Source: RGIG9060 sp052173655
GTDB lineage: Bacteria > Spirochaetota > Spirochaetia > Treponematales > Treponemataceae
Assembly: GCA_052173655.1 (NCBI GenBank)
Contig: JBQMYD010000004.1
Span: 1-64,000, forward strand
Direction of reading: 5' to 3'
DNA length: 64,000 nucleotides
The position numbers were made by a program, and so were the translations under genes. How positions within the stretch are numbered: the stretch's first letter is position 1; every line of letters begins with the position of its first letter. Below are positions 25,158 to 35,309 of the stretch, one piece after another. Under the pieces are notes generated by a model. The model did no database searches. It worked only from the letters and a program-made list of their open reading frames with translations, and was not told where the DNA came from.

Positions 25158-27659
25158 ATGAAAAACAACATTTCTTATGAAGACACATATTATATAGAAG
25201 GAATGGCATGTTCTGCTTGTTCGGCAGCTGTGGAAAGAGTTACTTCTAGAATTACAGATGTAAAAGGATGTAGTGTAAATTTAATTGCAAAAAAAATGCA
25301 TGTAGAATATGAAAAATCCGTTTTTAAACCGGATTGTGAATCATCCGATGTAAACGAGAGGCTTGCTTTTATTCAAAACCAAATAATTAAAGCTGTAAAA
25401 AAGGCAGGTTTTGGTTGTACTCTTGCTTCGGAAAATGTATCGGCAAATGAAAATAAAATCAACGATAAAACAGCCGATTTTGATAATAAAAATTCAGATG
25501 ACAGGGGTAGTTCTTCATGTAGTTCAAAATGTAAAACCTATAAAAATAATTCATTATCAAATAAAATAAAAAACATTGATAAACATAAGATACAAATTTG
25601 TAAAATTTTTCTTAGTGCAATTATAAGTCTTGCTGTAATGTATTTTTCTATGGGAGAAATGATAGGCTTAAAACTTCCTGCGATTTTTAGCTCGGAGTTA
25701 TATCCTATAAATTTTGTGCTTGTGCAGGCAATCATAGCGTTTGCAGGCTTAATTGTAGGAAGTTCTCTTTTGTTTAATGGAATCAGAGCTATATTTACCG
25801 GGCATCCAAATATGAACAGTCTTGTAGCAGCCGGTTCTTTAAGTTCTTTTGTTTACAGTACCGTAATTTGTTTTATGGTGTCATCTCATCCGGAGTATTG
25901 CCACCATCTTTATTTTGAATCAAGCACGATGATTTTGACTTTTATTATGCTTGGAAAATTTTTAGAGGGGCGATCTACGGAAAAAACAAAAAGTGCTATT
26001 GCAAGTTTGGTTAAGTTAGTTCCTGAAAAAGCAACCTTGCTTCGAGGAGACGGAAAATTAATAGAACTTGAAATAGACAAAATCGAAAAAGGTGATAGAA
26101 TTTTTGTAAAACCGGGTGAACGTATTTCTTTAGATGGTGTTGTGTTAAGCGGTTCAAGCTCAGTAGATGAAAGTATGCTTACAGGCGAAAGTTTTCCCGT
26201 AGAAAAGACAGAAGGTTCCAAAGTTGCAGGGGGAACAATGAACCTGAATGGAAGTCTTACTATAAGAGTAACTGCGGTAGGTAAAGATACTGCTTTAAAT
26301 AAAATAATACAGTTTATTGAAGAAGCTCAAAATAAAAAGATTCCAATCGGTAAAATTGTTGATAAAATTTCCGGTTATTTTGTTCCTGTAATTATGGGAA
26401 TTGCAATTTTGTGTGCACTCATTTGGTTTTTTGCAGGCAAGGACTTATATTTTGTTATGAGAATTTTTATTTCTGTTATGGTTATTGCCTGTCCGTGCAG
26501 TTTGGGACTTGCCACTCCTACAGCTATCATGGTGGGTACCGGACTTGGGGCTCGCAATGGTATTCTTGTACATTCAGGGGAAAGCCTTGAAGAAATGAGC
26601 AAGATCGATACCGTTGTTTTTGATAAAACAGGAACCATAACAACCGGCAATGTAAAAGTTGAACGCATAGAGCTTTTTGACAAAATCGACAAAAAAACTA
26701 TGCTTGCAATTTGTGCTGCCGTAGAAAAAAATTCAAATCATCCGCTGGCTAAGGCAATCGTTACAGCTTGGGAAGAAGAAAAATCAGGTGGGGATTCTAA
26801 AATTACGATGCCGGATTTTTCCGTGTCAGAATTTGAAGAAATCGCAGGACAGGGAGTAAGAGCCGTTGTTTCTTGCCTGAAAGATGAAAAAAATGATAAA
26901 ACTTGTAGCAAAGATTTGTACATTGATATACTTGAAGGATTTAGAAGCAAGGTTTCTATCCTAAAGGGTAAAAATCGTAGCAGTGAGGAAAGTTTTGTTG
27001 AAATCTTTATTGAACAGGAAAACTCCTGCAATGGAAGTAGCAAAATCGATAAAAAAATTTTGGACAATACTGAAGAAAAACCTGCTGCTGTAATTTATTT
27101 TTCGGATACGATAAGAGATGATTCTGCACAAGTTATACAAAAGCTTAAAAAAAGTGGAAAGACGGTAATTTTACTTTCCGGAGATAACGAAAAAGTTGCC
27201 TTAAAAATTGCAAAGCAAGCCGGCATTGAGAAAGTTATTGCAAATGTTCTTCCCCAAGATAAAGCCGGGGTAATTGAAGAACTGCAAAAATCAGGTTGCA
27301 AGGTTGCTATGGTAGGCGATGGGATAAACGATTCTCCTGCACTTGTTCAAGCTGATGTTGGAATTGCTGTAGGAAACGGAACTGACATTGCCATAGAGAG
27401 TGCCGATATTGTTTTGATGAAAGACGGTATTACGGATGTTGAACATGCTTTAAATCTTAGTTGTCTTACAATGAAAACTATAAAGCAGGGGCTTTTTTGG
27501 GCATTTTTTTATAATATTTCAGCAGTTCCTATTGCAGCCGGGATTTTTTATATTCCTTTTGGTTTTTTGTTAAATCCGATGATAGCAAGTGCGGCAATGG
27601 CTTTCAGTTCAGTTTGTGTTGTATTAAATGCTCTTAAACTTGGATACAAAAAATTGTAA
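25158..27659 (+). CDS. copA: Copper-exporting P1B-type ATPase
   Basis: Pumps Cu(I) out of the cytoplasm. One N-terminal HMA domain with [14 protein letters not shown] (metal motif CSAC) is followed by a Ser/Asn/Lys-rich linker. Motifs continue with TGES, the membrane [12 protein letters not shown] motif typical of the copper subgroup, DKTGTIT, the HP motif [10 protein letters not shown] and [20 protein letters not shown]. The nucleotide-binding domain carries an extra charged segment of about 65 residues between GQGVRAVVS and the [13 protein letters not shown] motif. I prefer ATG 25158 (GGAG 9 nt upstream) to the TTG at 25143, which sits 2 nt from GGGAGG. A TATACT box precedes the gene. No copper chaperone or CsoR gene is next to it. 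Confidence 0.93.
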   Translation: MKNNISYEDTYYIEGMACSACSAAVERVTSRITDVKGCSVNLIAKKMHVEYEKSVFKPDCESSDVNERLAFIQNQIIKAVKKAGFGCTLASENVSANENKINDKTADFDNKNSDDRGSSSCSSKCKTYKNNSLSNKIKNIDKHKIQICKIFLSAIISLAVMYFSMGEMIGLKLPAIFSSELYPINFVLVQAIIAFAGLIVGSSLLFNGIRAIFTGHPNMNSLVAAGSLSSFVYSTVICFMVSSHPEYCHHLYFESSTMILTFIMLGKFLEGRSTEKTKSAIASLVKLVPEKATLLRGDGKLIELEIDKIEKGDRIFVKPGERISLDGVVLSGSSSVDESMLTGESFPVEKTEGSKVAGGTMNLNGSLTIRVTAVGKDTALNKIIQFIEEAQNKKIPIGKIVDKISGYFVPVIMGIAILCALIWFFAGKDLYFVMRIFISVMVIACPCSLGLATPTAIMVGTGLGARNGILVHSGESLEEMSKIDTVVFDKTGTITTGNVKVERIELFDKIDKKTMLAICAAVEKNSNHPLAKAIVTAWEEEKSGGDSKITMPDFSVSEFEEIAGQGVRAVVSCLKDEKNDKTCSKDLYIDILEGFRSKVSILKGKNRSSEESFVEIFIEQENSCNGSSKIDKKILDNTEEKPAAVIYFSDTIRDDSAQVIQKLKKSGKTVILLSGDNEKVALKIAKQAGIEKVIANVLPQDKAGVIEELQKSGCKVAMVGDGINDSPALVQADVGIAVGNGTDIAIESADIVLMKDGITDVEHALNLSCLTMKTIKQGLFWAFFYNISAVPIAAGIFYIPFGFLLNPMIASAAMAFSSVCVVLNALKLGYKKL

Positions 27660-27713
27660 TAATGTTTGATATCGTTTTACTAAAAAATTTAAATACCGTT
27701 ACGGAATTTAAAT

Positions 27714-27754
27714 AAAAAACGGGACTTTACGGCTTGAATTTGACGTAAAGTCCC
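27714..27754 (-). terminator. Intrinsic terminator for the 27.8-kb lipoprotein gene
   Basis: A perfect 11-bp inverted repeat, GGGACTTTACG / CGTAAAGTCCC (27721-27731 and 27744-27754). On the minus strand it is followed by six T (27714-27719). It serves the minus-strand lipoprotein gene and could also slow copA read-through. Confidence 0.85.
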
Positions 27755-27799
27755 ATCAACTTTTGTTAAAAAGTATTAAAAATGCTTAAAACTTACGGA

Positions 27800-28180
27800 T
27801 TATATTAAGCCGAGCCTTTTCAGCAAAGGTGATATATCGTATAAGTTTGCTCCTGAAATTAACACGTTATAAACATTACCGGTTTTTGTAATGCTTACGT
27901 TATCGTTATAACCGCTGTCAGATGCATTTTTTATTACAAATTTTTTAGTAGCCCAATGAATTTCAAAGTCAGCAGTTATTGCCGGAGCTCCGCCTTCCAT
28001 TTGAAGTACAAGTTTACCGCTTTTATTGTCTGCGTTTATTTTTGTAATCGTCATTGTCTCGTGTTCAGCTTTAAAAATCATCGGCGTTGACGGTTTTTCT
28101 TGAGGTGGAATAACCGGTGGGCATCCTACAAGCAACGCTGTACATAAAAATACACAAATAAGTGCAATTTTCTTTGTCAT
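27800..28180 (-). CDS. Small lipoprotein of unknown function
   Basis: A 126-residue exported lipoprotein: MTKKIALICVFLCTALLVGC shows a Lys-rich start, a hydrophobic core and a lipobox with cysteine at about position 20, followed by a Pro-rich tether. The mature part is beta-rich with no motif I recognise. The frame opens nine codons earlier, but ATG 28180 has AAGGATG at good distance and starts the signal peptide correctly. It sits alone, with a terminator behind it. Function unknown. Confidence 0.75.
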   Translation of the reverse strand: MTKKIALICVFLCTALLVGCPPVIPPQEKPSTPMIFKAEHETMTITKINADNKSGKLVLQMEGGAPAITADFEIHWATKKFVIKNASDSGYNDNVSITKTGNVYNVLISGANLYDISPLLKRLGLI

Positions 28181-28336
28181 AATTTCATCCTTTACGTACA
28201 CCTGCATTTTAGCAGTAACGTTTTATTGATATACCGGTTGCATACACAACCTTTTTTAGGGGAATTTTCAAAAACTGTCAGTTTTTGGTATTTTCCTTGC
28301 TTACCTCCAGGCTCTGCCAGTATACGTTATGATATT
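28181..28336. other. Intergenic stretch with two short hairpins, no gene seen
   Basis: Between the lipoprotein gene start and the queH stop. It holds GGTTG/CAACC followed by six T (plus strand, 28236-28257), in a place where no plus-strand gene ends, and a CAAAAAC/GTTTTTG hairpin near 28270 that may end queH transcription. No ORF, tRNA or known RNA family was recognised. Confidence 0.4.
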
Positions 28337-29002
28337 CTAAATTACAAGGGTATTTATAGTGCAACCGCAATATTTTTGACGATATATTCCGTACTCTTTA
28401 CATAATTGTATTGAACGCAAATAACCTCCGTCTTTTTTAAAGTCGGCATGCAGAAATTTAGGAAAAGCTGATTTTAATTTTTCTTGAATAAAATTGCCTG
28501 CTTCGTTTACTTTTTGAGCATCTTTTTGTGGGCCGGTTGTAATAGTTGTTGTCCAATAATCAAAATTATTTTCTAAAGCATATAATGCAGTTTTTTCAAG
28601 TCTAAATTTATAACACTCCATGCATCTTGCTCCGCCTTCTCTTTCTTCTCTACGTTCCGGAAAATTTTTTAAATCAATTGCTTTAAAAAAATCATCTTTT
28701 TGATTTTGCGGTACTACTAATTTTACGTTTTTAAGCATCGGGTTTTCCTGCAAATATCTTTTTTGTGCTTCAAGACGTTTTTCAAATTCATTTTGAGGTT
28801 CTATATTTGGATTGTAAAAGAAAACTGTTATATCGAAATACGGAATCAGTCTCTCAAGGCAAACTGTGCTGCAAGGGGCACAGCAAGAATGTAGCAAAAG
28901 TGAAGGGTGTTTTTCATTTGAAATGCACATGATTTGTTTGATTTCTTCTTGCATTAATATATGATAATTTATTTTAGGCTGAAAATTTTGTTCATTTTTC
29001 AT
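28337..29002 (-). CDS. queH: Epoxyqueuosine reductase QueH
   Basis: Catalyses the last step of queuosine synthesis in tRNA anticodons, reducing epoxyqueuosine; QueH is the cobalamin-independent alternative to QueG. Family features: the adjacent Cys pair and CxxC in LLLHSCCAPCST, GARCMECYKFRL in the middle, and a C-terminal YCGC near residue 212. Length 221 is typical. Other queuosine genes are not in the window. No Shine-Dalgarno sequence is obvious before the ATG at 29002. It is 43 nt behind the 29.0-kb membrane protein gene, so the two may be co-transcribed. Confidence 0.9.
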   Translation of the reverse strand: MKNEQNFQPKINYHILMQEEIKQIMCISNEKHPSLLLHSCCAPCSTVCLERLIPYFDITVFFYNPNIEPQNEFEKRLEAQKRYLQENPMLKNVKLVVPQNQKDDFFKAIDLKNFPERREEREGGARCMECYKFRLEKTALYALENNFDYWTTTITTGPQKDAQKVNEAGNFIQEKLKSAFPKFLHADFKKDGGYLRSIQLCKEYGIYRQKYCGCTINTLVI

Positions 29003-29045
29003 ATCTATCTGTCTTGCACCAATACGTTATATTTTAATTTTTATA

Positions 29046-29846
29046 TCAAAATGCCCAGCCTATTGCAATTGAAATGCAGGGAATAAAAAAATGTTTTACA
29101 TCTTTTGCATAATAGTATGCAAAATTCGCACCTAAAGATATTACAAAGTCTTTTTTGAGAATAAATTGCCAACCCAAATCGGTTTGCAAAGAAAAAGCAA
29201 AAAGGGCTCCAAAGGTTGCACCTGTTCTCAAATTTATAAAAAGATCGTAAGGAGCTTTTCCAAGAGGAAAATAAGCAATCCCTGTTGCAAGTCCGAAAGC
29301 TGCAGGAATTATTGACATCGAAACTGTTTCTGCATTTACAACAATTCCTATGTGATTTGAAACTGCAATTTGCCATGTAAGAGGAATTCTAATTAGCTGA
29401 TCTTGTAAAAGTTTGGTGGAAGAAAATAAAAGTGTACTTGAGGGAATTCCTAAATCAACATGAATTACATTTTTTAAAAGTCGTTTTTCTTCGGGAAATT
29501 CAAATTCTTCTTGTTTTTCATTTGAGTTATTCTTTAATTTTGTTTCGGTATTTTTTACCGATAATCGAGTTTTTTTAGATTGTAATCGTGAATTTTTTAC
29601 TTCAGGATTTTCTTCATCACTTGGCGATTGTGTATCGTTATCGGTTGATTGAGGTTTTTCCATCGCTGATTTTTGCTCGTCAATTGTTGATTTACTATTT
29701 TCCATCGATTGATTTTCATCAGCCAATAATAAAATATTTTCCGGCAAGCTTTTTTCAACTTCTTTAGGAGTGTGTTCAATTTCATTTGCAAAACTTGAGA
29801 ATGTAAAAATCGTAATGATAGAAACAATTGCGAATATTTTTTTCAT
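29046..29846 (-). CDS. Exported protein, probable small outer-membrane barrel
   Basis: A signal peptide at the N-terminus (MKKIFAIVSIITIFTFSSFA, cleavage about residue 20) is followed by a low-complexity Ser/Glu/Lys/Asn-rich segment to about residue 110. A C-terminal part of alternating hydrophobic strands rich in Gly and aromatics then ends in Trp-Ala-Phe. A terminal Phe and this pattern suggest an outer-membrane beta-barrel of about 8 strands. I recognise no family. The TAGGAG site before the ATG is good. It sits between hydF and queH on the minus strand with no functional link visible. Confidence 0.7.
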   Translation of the reverse strand: MKKIFAIVSIITIFTFSSFANEIEHTPKEVEKSLPENILLLADENQSMENSKSTIDEQKSAMEKPQSTDNDTQSPSDEENPEVKNSRLQSKKTRLSVKNTETKLKNNSNEKQEEFEFPEEKRLLKNVIHVDLGIPSSTLLFSSTKLLQDQLIRIPLTWQIAVSNHIGIVVNAETVSMSIIPAAFGLATGIAYFPLGKAPYDLFINLRTGATFGALFAFSLQTDLGWQFILKKDFVISLGANFAYYYAKDVKHFFIPCISIAIGWAF

Positions 29847-29894
29847 TTAATCTCCTATAGATGTAAAATGGTTTTATATTGAAGTACAATAATT

Positions 29895-31346
29895 CTATTG
29901 TGGTACAACAATTTTATCAAGGATTTTATCAAAAAATGCCAACGCAAGTCCGTAATTTGTCATAGGCACTTTTTGTTTTTCAGCTTTTTCTTGTCTTGTA
30001 AGTACGTAATTTCGATTGAACATACAAGAGCCACAGTGTATGATCAGGTCGTAATCGTTTAATTTTGCAGGAAAATCGATTCCTCTTACAAAGTTTATTG
30101 TAAGTTCTTTTCCTCCTCCTGAGTACTTATCTTCTATATATTCACGAAGTTTTGCAGGAATTTTTACACGCCCGATATCTTCTGTCAGTGGAACATGTGT
30201 ACACGCTTCTGCAATAAGAATTCTGGATTTTGGAGTAAGTTTTTCTATAAAAGAAGCTCCTTTAATAAATTCTTTTACATTGCCTTTGTTTGCGGCAAGA
30301 AGCACCGAGAATGAAGTTAACGGAACATTTTTCGGTTTTTGTTGGTAAACGTTTTTAAAAACTTGGCTATCACTGATTATAAGCCTTACTTTTCGGTTGT
30401 TTTTACGACTGTTTGTCTTTTGTAATCCCAAAGAATTTAGGGTATTACAAAACTTGTCTTCTGTACAACATATAGGAATGCATTTTTTATCCAATAGTTC
30501 ACGTAAAATTTGCACTTGGGGTAAAATTAAGCGTCCTTTTGGAGCCTGAATATCTTGCGGCATAACCAAAATTACAATATCTCCTTCATTGCATAAATCT
30601 TTGGTGAGAAAACTCTGTGAAAAATCTTGAGGAATTTTTTTCTTAAGTGAGTTCACTATATTTTCAATACCGATTTTATTTTTTGCACTGATAAAAATTA
30701 AGTCCTGTCGGGGGATGTTAAAAAAATCTGTATGGTTGTATAAGATATTTTTATCTATAAGATTTTTCTCTCCAAAAAGTATTTTTTCTGTAAATTCATT
30801 TTTATTTTCTTGTTTTAATTCGTGTTCAGTTTTTAAATCTGATTTTTCGTCGGATTTTTTTAGTAAATCGAATTTGTTTACTATTAAAAGAAAAGGTATG
30901 TTCTTTTTTTTGAGAATGTCTATAAAATCAAAAATTTCATCGTAAAAGACTGAGATTTTGCTGGCGGGATTGAGGTCTGTGCTTTTTATATTTTGCTTAT
31001 TGCAATAGCAGTTACAGGAATTTTCCTTTAATTTTATAAAATCTTCAATGTCAATTACGAGCAATGCCACGTCTGTTTTTTCAAGTGCAAGCATTGTTTT
31101 TTTTAATCGTTGACTGCCAAGCTTGGAAGAATCGGCAAAGCCTGCCGTATCTATAAAAACTACAGGACCTATTTCCTGAATTTCCATAGTTTTATAAACA
31201 GGATCGGTTGTTGTGCCTGCCGTATCCGAAACTAATGCAAATTCTTGGTCCGTAATAGCGTTCAATAAGGAAGATTTCCCGCTGTTTGTTTTTCCAAAAA
31301 TCCCCAAAGTTAATCGTTGGCTTTGGGGAGTATCTTGTAAGCTCAT
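29895..31346 (-). CDS. hydF: [FeFe]-hydrogenase H-cluster maturation GTPase HydF
   Basis: Scaffold that carries the 2Fe precursor and delivers it to apo-hydrogenase. The N-terminal GTPase domain shows GKTNSGKSS (P-loop), DTAGF and NKFD. The C-terminal cluster-binding motif is a Cys-x-His in EACTHV and, about 50 residues later, HCGSC. Length 483 exceeds the usual 400 or so, with Lys/Asp-rich insertions in the GTPase domain around residues 100-190. The hydrogenase, HydE and HydG are not in the window. Its presence implies hydrogen metabolism. AAGAGG precedes the ATG, and TATAAT lies upstream on the minus strand. Confidence 0.93.
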   Translation of the reverse strand: MSLQDTPQSQRLTLGIFGKTNSGKSSLLNAITDQEFALVSDTAGTTTDPVYKTMEIQEIGPVVFIDTAGFADSSKLGSQRLKKTMLALEKTDVALLVIDIEDFIKLKENSCNCYCNKQNIKSTDLNPASKISVFYDEIFDFIDILKKKNIPFLLIVNKFDLLKKSDEKSDLKTEHELKQENKNEFTEKILFGEKNLIDKNILYNHTDFFNIPRQDLIFISAKNKIGIENIVNSLKKKIPQDFSQSFLTKDLCNEGDIVILVMPQDIQAPKGRLILPQVQILRELLDKKCIPICCTEDKFCNTLNSLGLQKTNSRKNNRKVRLIISDSQVFKNVYQQKPKNVPLTSFSVLLAANKGNVKEFIKGASFIEKLTPKSRILIAEACTHVPLTEDIGRVKIPAKLREYIEDKYSGGGKELTINFVRGIDFPAKLNDYDLIIHCGSCMFNRNYVLTRQEKAEKQKVPMTNYGLALAFFDKILDKIVVPQ

Positions 31347-31550
31347 TTTTACCTCTTGATTTGACTGTATTATACTATATTTTGCATTCTAAAGCGATAT
31401 TGGATATGTCTAAAACTCTGTTACGTTTTGTGCAAAAAAGGGCAAATTTCAAAATTGCTTGATAAAACATAGGTTAGGCTTTATCATAAAACTAGGCTGA
31501 ATGGCTGTAAAAAAAAGCAAAACCATTACGAACTAACATAGGAGGTCTTT
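31347..31550. other. Divergent intergenic region between hydF and the epimerase gene
   Basis: About 200 bases holding the hydF TATAAT (minus strand, near 31370) and imperfect inverted repeats: TGATAAA/TTTATCA around 31460-31490 and AATGG/CCATT near 31500-31530. These could belong to the epimerase promoter or leader. No ORF or known RNA family seen. Confidence 0.35.
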
Positions 31551-33086
31551 ATGAAAAAGACCGTGCTTATTACAGGTGCATCGGGAATGATGGGCTCTGA
31601 AGTTTTAAAACGAATTGCAGAAACCGGTGATTACGAAGTTATTGCGTTTTTACAGGAAAGAGCAAGGGATATAAAATTTTCAAAAAAAATAAAGAGGTGC
31701 TACTCCAATGTAAGTGTATTTTTTGGAGATCTGTCCGTATTTTCAGATTGTGAAAAATGCACAAAAACTGCCGATTATGTAATTCACTGTGCAGCTCTTA
31801 TTCCTCCTGCAGCAGATCACAGTTACGAAGAAACTTACAAGTCTAATTTTCTTGCAACCCTTAACTTGGTTACGGCTGTAAAACAATCTGATAAATGTGA
31901 TCAGGTAAAATTTATTAACACAGGAACCGTTGCCGAGTATGGAAATAGAACATTTAAGCATCCTTGGATTAGGGTTGGAGATCCTTTGTTGACTTGTCCG
32001 TTCGATTATTACGGGGCTACAAAGGTAATGGCAGAGCGAGTTGTTATTGAATCAGGATTAAAATACTGGGTGTCATTGAGGCAATCCGGTATTTTATATG
32101 AAAGAATAATGCAAAAAGGCATGAAAGACGGGTTAATGTTCCATACCGGTTGGAATACGCCTATTGAATGGACGACAGCACTTAGTGCCGGTTTTCTATT
32201 GAAAAATCTTGTACAAAAAAATGAATCGGGAGAATTACCGGAGGAATTTTGGAACAAGGTCTACAACGTTGGTAACGGAGAAACTTCTCGTGTAACCGGA
32301 TATGAAAGTCTTGATAGAGGTTTTTCATTAATGGGACGGGGTGTAAAAGATATTTTTAAACCTAACTGGAACGCTTCCCGTAATTTTCATTGCGGTTGGT
32401 TTTACGATTCAAAAATTTTGAACAACTATCTTGATTTTCAAAAAGAAAGTTTTGAAGAATTTTTTAAAAAACTTGATAAAAAATTTTGGTACTTTAAACT
32501 TGGAAAACCTTTTTATTCTCTTATACGTAAGTTTGCAATTGAACCTCTTTTAAAGTGCCTCAACGCTCCTCTATTTTGGTTGAATAAAAATATTGTAGGC
32601 AGAATAAAAGCCTTTTTCGGTTCAAGAGAAAAATTTGAGCAAATTCCGGATAACTGGGAAAGTTATAATTTATTATGCGAGAATAAAAATCCTGAAACAG
32701 GAGAGTTTTTGGATTATTCTTGGATAAAAGATGAAAAAAATGCACAAAAATTTTCACTAAATCACGGATACGATGAAACTAAAAGTGATAGCGAATTAGG
32801 CATTGAAGATGCAAAACAAGCTGCAATTTTTCGCGGTGGTAAATGTATAAGTTCTGAGATGAAAAAAGGAGATTTGTATACACCTATCGAATGGGAGTGT
32901 TATTGCGGACACAAATTTAAGGCAACACCTTATTTGATTTTAAAAACCGGACATTGGTGTCCTGAATGTGCTCCTCCACCTTGGAATTTTGAAGAATATG
33001 CAAAAACTAACGAATTTTATGCTCAGATTTGGTATGACGATCACTCCAAAGATGAGAGTAATTGTGATTATAAAGATTGTTTTTAG
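31551..33086 (+). CDS. NAD-dependent epimerase/dehydratase-like protein with C-terminal zinc-ribbon-like domain
   Basis: The N-terminal half (about 1-300) is an extended short-chain dehydrogenase: nucleotide motif GASGMMGSE, a ring of conserved VIHCAALIPP, and the catalytic DYYGATKVMAE with the YxxxK pair. Members interconvert or dehydrate nucleotide sugars. The second part (about 310-511) is unusual. After a basic linker it ends in a Cys4-like module, WECYCGHKF then HWCPEC, that resembles zinc-ribbon repeats of the type CGHxF-N(n)-CPxC. Total length 511 is far above the usual 310-340. The AGGAGG ribosome site is excellent. Sugar substrate unknown; the zinc module could bind nucleic acid or protein. 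Confidence 0.8.
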   Translation: MKKTVLITGASGMMGSEVLKRIAETGDYEVIAFLQERARDIKFSKKIKRCYSNVSVFFGDLSVFSDCEKCTKTADYVIHCAALIPPAADHSYEETYKSNFLATLNLVTAVKQSDKCDQVKFINTGTVAEYGNRTFKHPWIRVGDPLLTCPFDYYGATKVMAERVVIESGLKYWVSLRQSGILYERIMQKGMKDGLMFHTGWNTPIEWTTALSAGFLLKNLVQKNESGELPEEFWNKVYNVGNGETSRVTGYESLDRGFSLMGRGVKDIFKPNWNASRNFHCGWFYDSKILNNYLDFQKESFEEFFKKLDKKFWYFKLGKPFYSLIRKFAIEPLLKCLNAPLFWLNKNIVGRIKAFFGSREKFEQIPDNWESYNLLCENKNPETGEFLDYSWIKDEKNAQKFSLNHGYDETKSDSELGIEDAKQAAIFRGGKCISSEMKKGDLYTPIEWECYCGHKFKATPYLILKTGHWCPECAPPPWNFEEYAKTNEFYAQIWYDDHSKDESNCDYKDCF

Positions 33087-33167
33087 AATATTTTATACTT
33101 TTTTGAAAATTTAAAATAAGTTGCTCAATAACTTTTTTTTTCGTATACTTAACACATGGAGATTCTT

Positions 33168-35183
33168 ATGGCGATTTTCAATAAAAATATAAAACATGAA
33201 GATGATAAAAAAGACAACAATGAAAAAGATCCTTTCGATTTTTTTAGGCTTTCAATAGATCCTGATAAAAAAGACAAGGGTGGAAAAAATAAAGATCCCA
33301 AAAATAATAAAAAATTACCATTTTGGATGGCAGTTGTGATGGTTCTTATTCTTACAATAGGAATAAACCTCATAATGAATTTTAAAAATAATGCGAGCAC
33401 AATAGATTTTTCAACGTTTAAGCAATATATAGAAGAAGGAACTATTGTCCAAGTTGTTTTGGGAGAATCTTACTTTATAGGCTATACAAAAAAGGTTGCA
33501 GATGATAATTCGTATGAAAATGTAAAAGGCCTTGTAAAAAAAGGTAATGAAAAAGTGCCTGCATTTAAAACCAGTGCTATATGGACTGAAGATTTTATAA
33601 AATTTCTTGATGAACAAAAAATTTCTTACAGAACTCAGCCAAAACAAAACGGAATTTTAATGCAAATTCTGTTTAACTTTGTATTGCCGTTCGGTTTTCT
33701 TATTCTTATCTGGAGTTTCTTTTTTAGAAAAATGGGCGGAGGAATGGGCAGCATGGGTTCCATTTTTGGGGCAGGTCAAAGTAAAAATGCTGCAGTTGAT
33801 GAGGGCAAAGTAAAAACACGCTTTTCCGATGTAGCAGGTGTTGATGAAGCAAAAGAGGAACTGGTTGAAGTTGTAGATTTTCTAAAGGAACCGAAAAAAT
33901 ATACTGAAATAGGTGGAAAGATTCCAAAGGGTGTTTTACTTGTAGGACCGCCGGGAACAGGAAAAACTTTGCTTGCAAGAGCTGTTGCAGGAGAAGCAGG
34001 TGTCCCGTTTTTTAGAATAAGCGGTTCTGATTTTGTTGAAATGTTTGTCGGTGTCGGAGCAAGTCGTGTACGTGATTTGTTTAAACAAGCAAGAGATAAA
34101 GCTCCATGTATAGTTTTTATAGACGAAATTGATGCACTTGGAAAAAGTCGTGCAAACAGTTTTAGTAGTAATGATGAGCGAGAGCAAACTTTGAATCAGC
34201 TTTTGGTTGAAATGGACGGCTTTGATAATGATAAGGGGCTTATCGTTCTTGCCGCTACAAACCGTGCAGATATTCTTGATGCAGCTCTTTTGCGTCCGGG
34301 GCGTTTTGATCGGCAAGTTCCTGTTGAAAAACCTGACGTAAAAGGTAGGGAAGAAATTTTAAAAATTCATTCAAAGAACGTAAAACTTGATGACAGTGTT
34401 GATTTTGAATCAGTTGCACACGGAACGACAGGCTTTGCAGGAGCCGATTTGGCTAATGTTGTTAATGAAGCAGCCTTGCTTGCCGTACGTAACGGAAGAA
34501 AGCGTGTTTCAATGACAGATTTTAATGACGCAATAGACAAAGTAAGCATCGGCCTCAAGAAAAAAAGTCGCAAAGATAATGAAAAAGACATGGAAATTAC
34601 TGCCGTTCACGAAACAGGTCACGCTTTGGTTGGAGCTTTTACACCAAACTATCCGCCGGTGAACAAAATAAGTGTTGTGCCTCGAAGTCATGGAATAGGA
34701 GGGTTTACGCAGTACAGGGAAGAAGTTGAAAAATTTCATAGGACACGTTCCGACATGCTTAACGAAATAGATACTCTACTTGGTGGAAGAGCTGCCGAAC
34801 AGATTATGTTTAACGACGTTTCTACCGGAGCTTCAAATGATATTGCCAGAGCTACCGAAATTCTAAAAGATATGATAACCGTATACGGTATGAGTGAAAG
34901 ATTTAAAAACATGACTTTAGGTAGAGGGGTACTTGGTGCTCGTAATGGAGAACCGAATCTTATAAGAGAATTCAGTGAGGATACTCAAAAATTCATTGAT
35001 GAGGAAATTGCCAAGCTGATGGAAGAAAGGTATGAGCATGTTTTAAAACTTTTAGGTGAAAATAAAAATTTGCTTGAATTTGTTGCAAACCGATTAAAAG
35101 AAATTGAAACTATGGATGGAAAAGAATTTTACGAAATCGTAGAAAATGCTAAACGATGCAAACAAATTGTAAAACAATATTAG
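33168..35183 (+). CDS. ftsH: ATP-dependent zinc metalloprotease FtsH
   Basis: Membrane-anchored AAA protease that removes misassembled membrane and regulatory proteins. Two helices (about residues 47-68 and 160-185) flank a periplasmic domain. The AAA domain has Walker A GPPGTGKT starting at residue 260, Walker B FIDEIDAL, and the arginine-finger region RPGRFDRQ. The protease site is HETGH with His481, plus a later Asp in the TGASNDI region. An in-frame ATG occurs at 33156, but GGAG at 33158-33161 lies inside it and 6 nt before ATG 33168, so I chose the latter. TATACT at 33144-33149 gives a very short leader. A charged N-terminal extension of about 45 residues precedes helix 1. Confidence 0.95.
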   Translation: MAIFNKNIKHEDDKKDNNEKDPFDFFRLSIDPDKKDKGGKNKDPKNNKKLPFWMAVVMVLILTIGINLIMNFKNNASTIDFSTFKQYIEEGTIVQVVLGESYFIGYTKKVADDNSYENVKGLVKKGNEKVPAFKTSAIWTEDFIKFLDEQKISYRTQPKQNGILMQILFNFVLPFGFLILIWSFFFRKMGGGMGSMGSIFGAGQSKNAAVDEGKVKTRFSDVAGVDEAKEELVEVVDFLKEPKKYTEIGGKIPKGVLLVGPPGTGKTLLARAVAGEAGVPFFRISGSDFVEMFVGVGASRVRDLFKQARDKAPCIVFIDEIDALGKSRANSFSSNDEREQTLNQLLVEMDGFDNDKGLIVLAATNRADILDAALLRPGRFDRQVPVEKPDVKGREEILKIHSKNVKLDDSVDFESVAHGTTGFAGADLANVVNEAALLAVRNGRKRVSMTDFNDAIDKVSIGLKKKSRKDNEKDMEITAVHETGHALVGAFTPNYPPVNKISVVPRSHGIGGFTQYREEVEKFHRTRSDMLNEIDTLLGGRAAEQIMFNDVSTGASNDIARATEILKDMITVYGMSERFKNMTLGRGVLGARNGEPNLIREFSEDTQKFIDEEIAKLMEERYEHVLKLLGENKNLLEFVANRLKEIETMDGKEFYEIVENAKRCKQIVKQY

Positions 35184-35206
35184 TTAGTTGTAACTAACTA
35201 ATATTG
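35175..35206. promoter_or_regulatory. 32-bp palindrome overlapping ftsH stop and the -35 of the porin gene
   Basis: Perfect 15-bp arms (35175-35189 and 35192-35206) around a GT centre, core TTAGTTAGTT/AACTAACTAA. It covers the ftsH stop codon and runs into the TTGACA at 35204-35209. No T-run follows, so it is a poor terminator. Position and symmetry suit an operator for a dimeric repressor of the TetR kind (inference). Confidence 0.6.
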
Positions 35207-35231
35207 ACAATTTTTGAATTTATGGTATATC
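35204..35231 (+). promoter_or_regulatory. Promoter of the 35.3-kb outer-membrane protein gene
   Basis: TTGACA (35204-35209), a 16-nt spacer and TATATC (35226-35231), about 79 nt before the start codon. The -35 box overlaps the right arm of the palindrome. Confidence 0.6.
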
Positions 35232-35309
35232 CTATCCAGGTGTACGGCTTGATTAAAATTCATAGTTTATGAACAATCCGTATAAAATTAAAAAAAATAG
35301 GGGAAATTT

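Noticed and set aside
28236..28257. GGTTG/CAACC hairpin with six T as a terminator
   Set aside because: The stem is only 5 bp and no plus-strand gene ends upstream of it; on the minus strand the T-run is on the wrong side.
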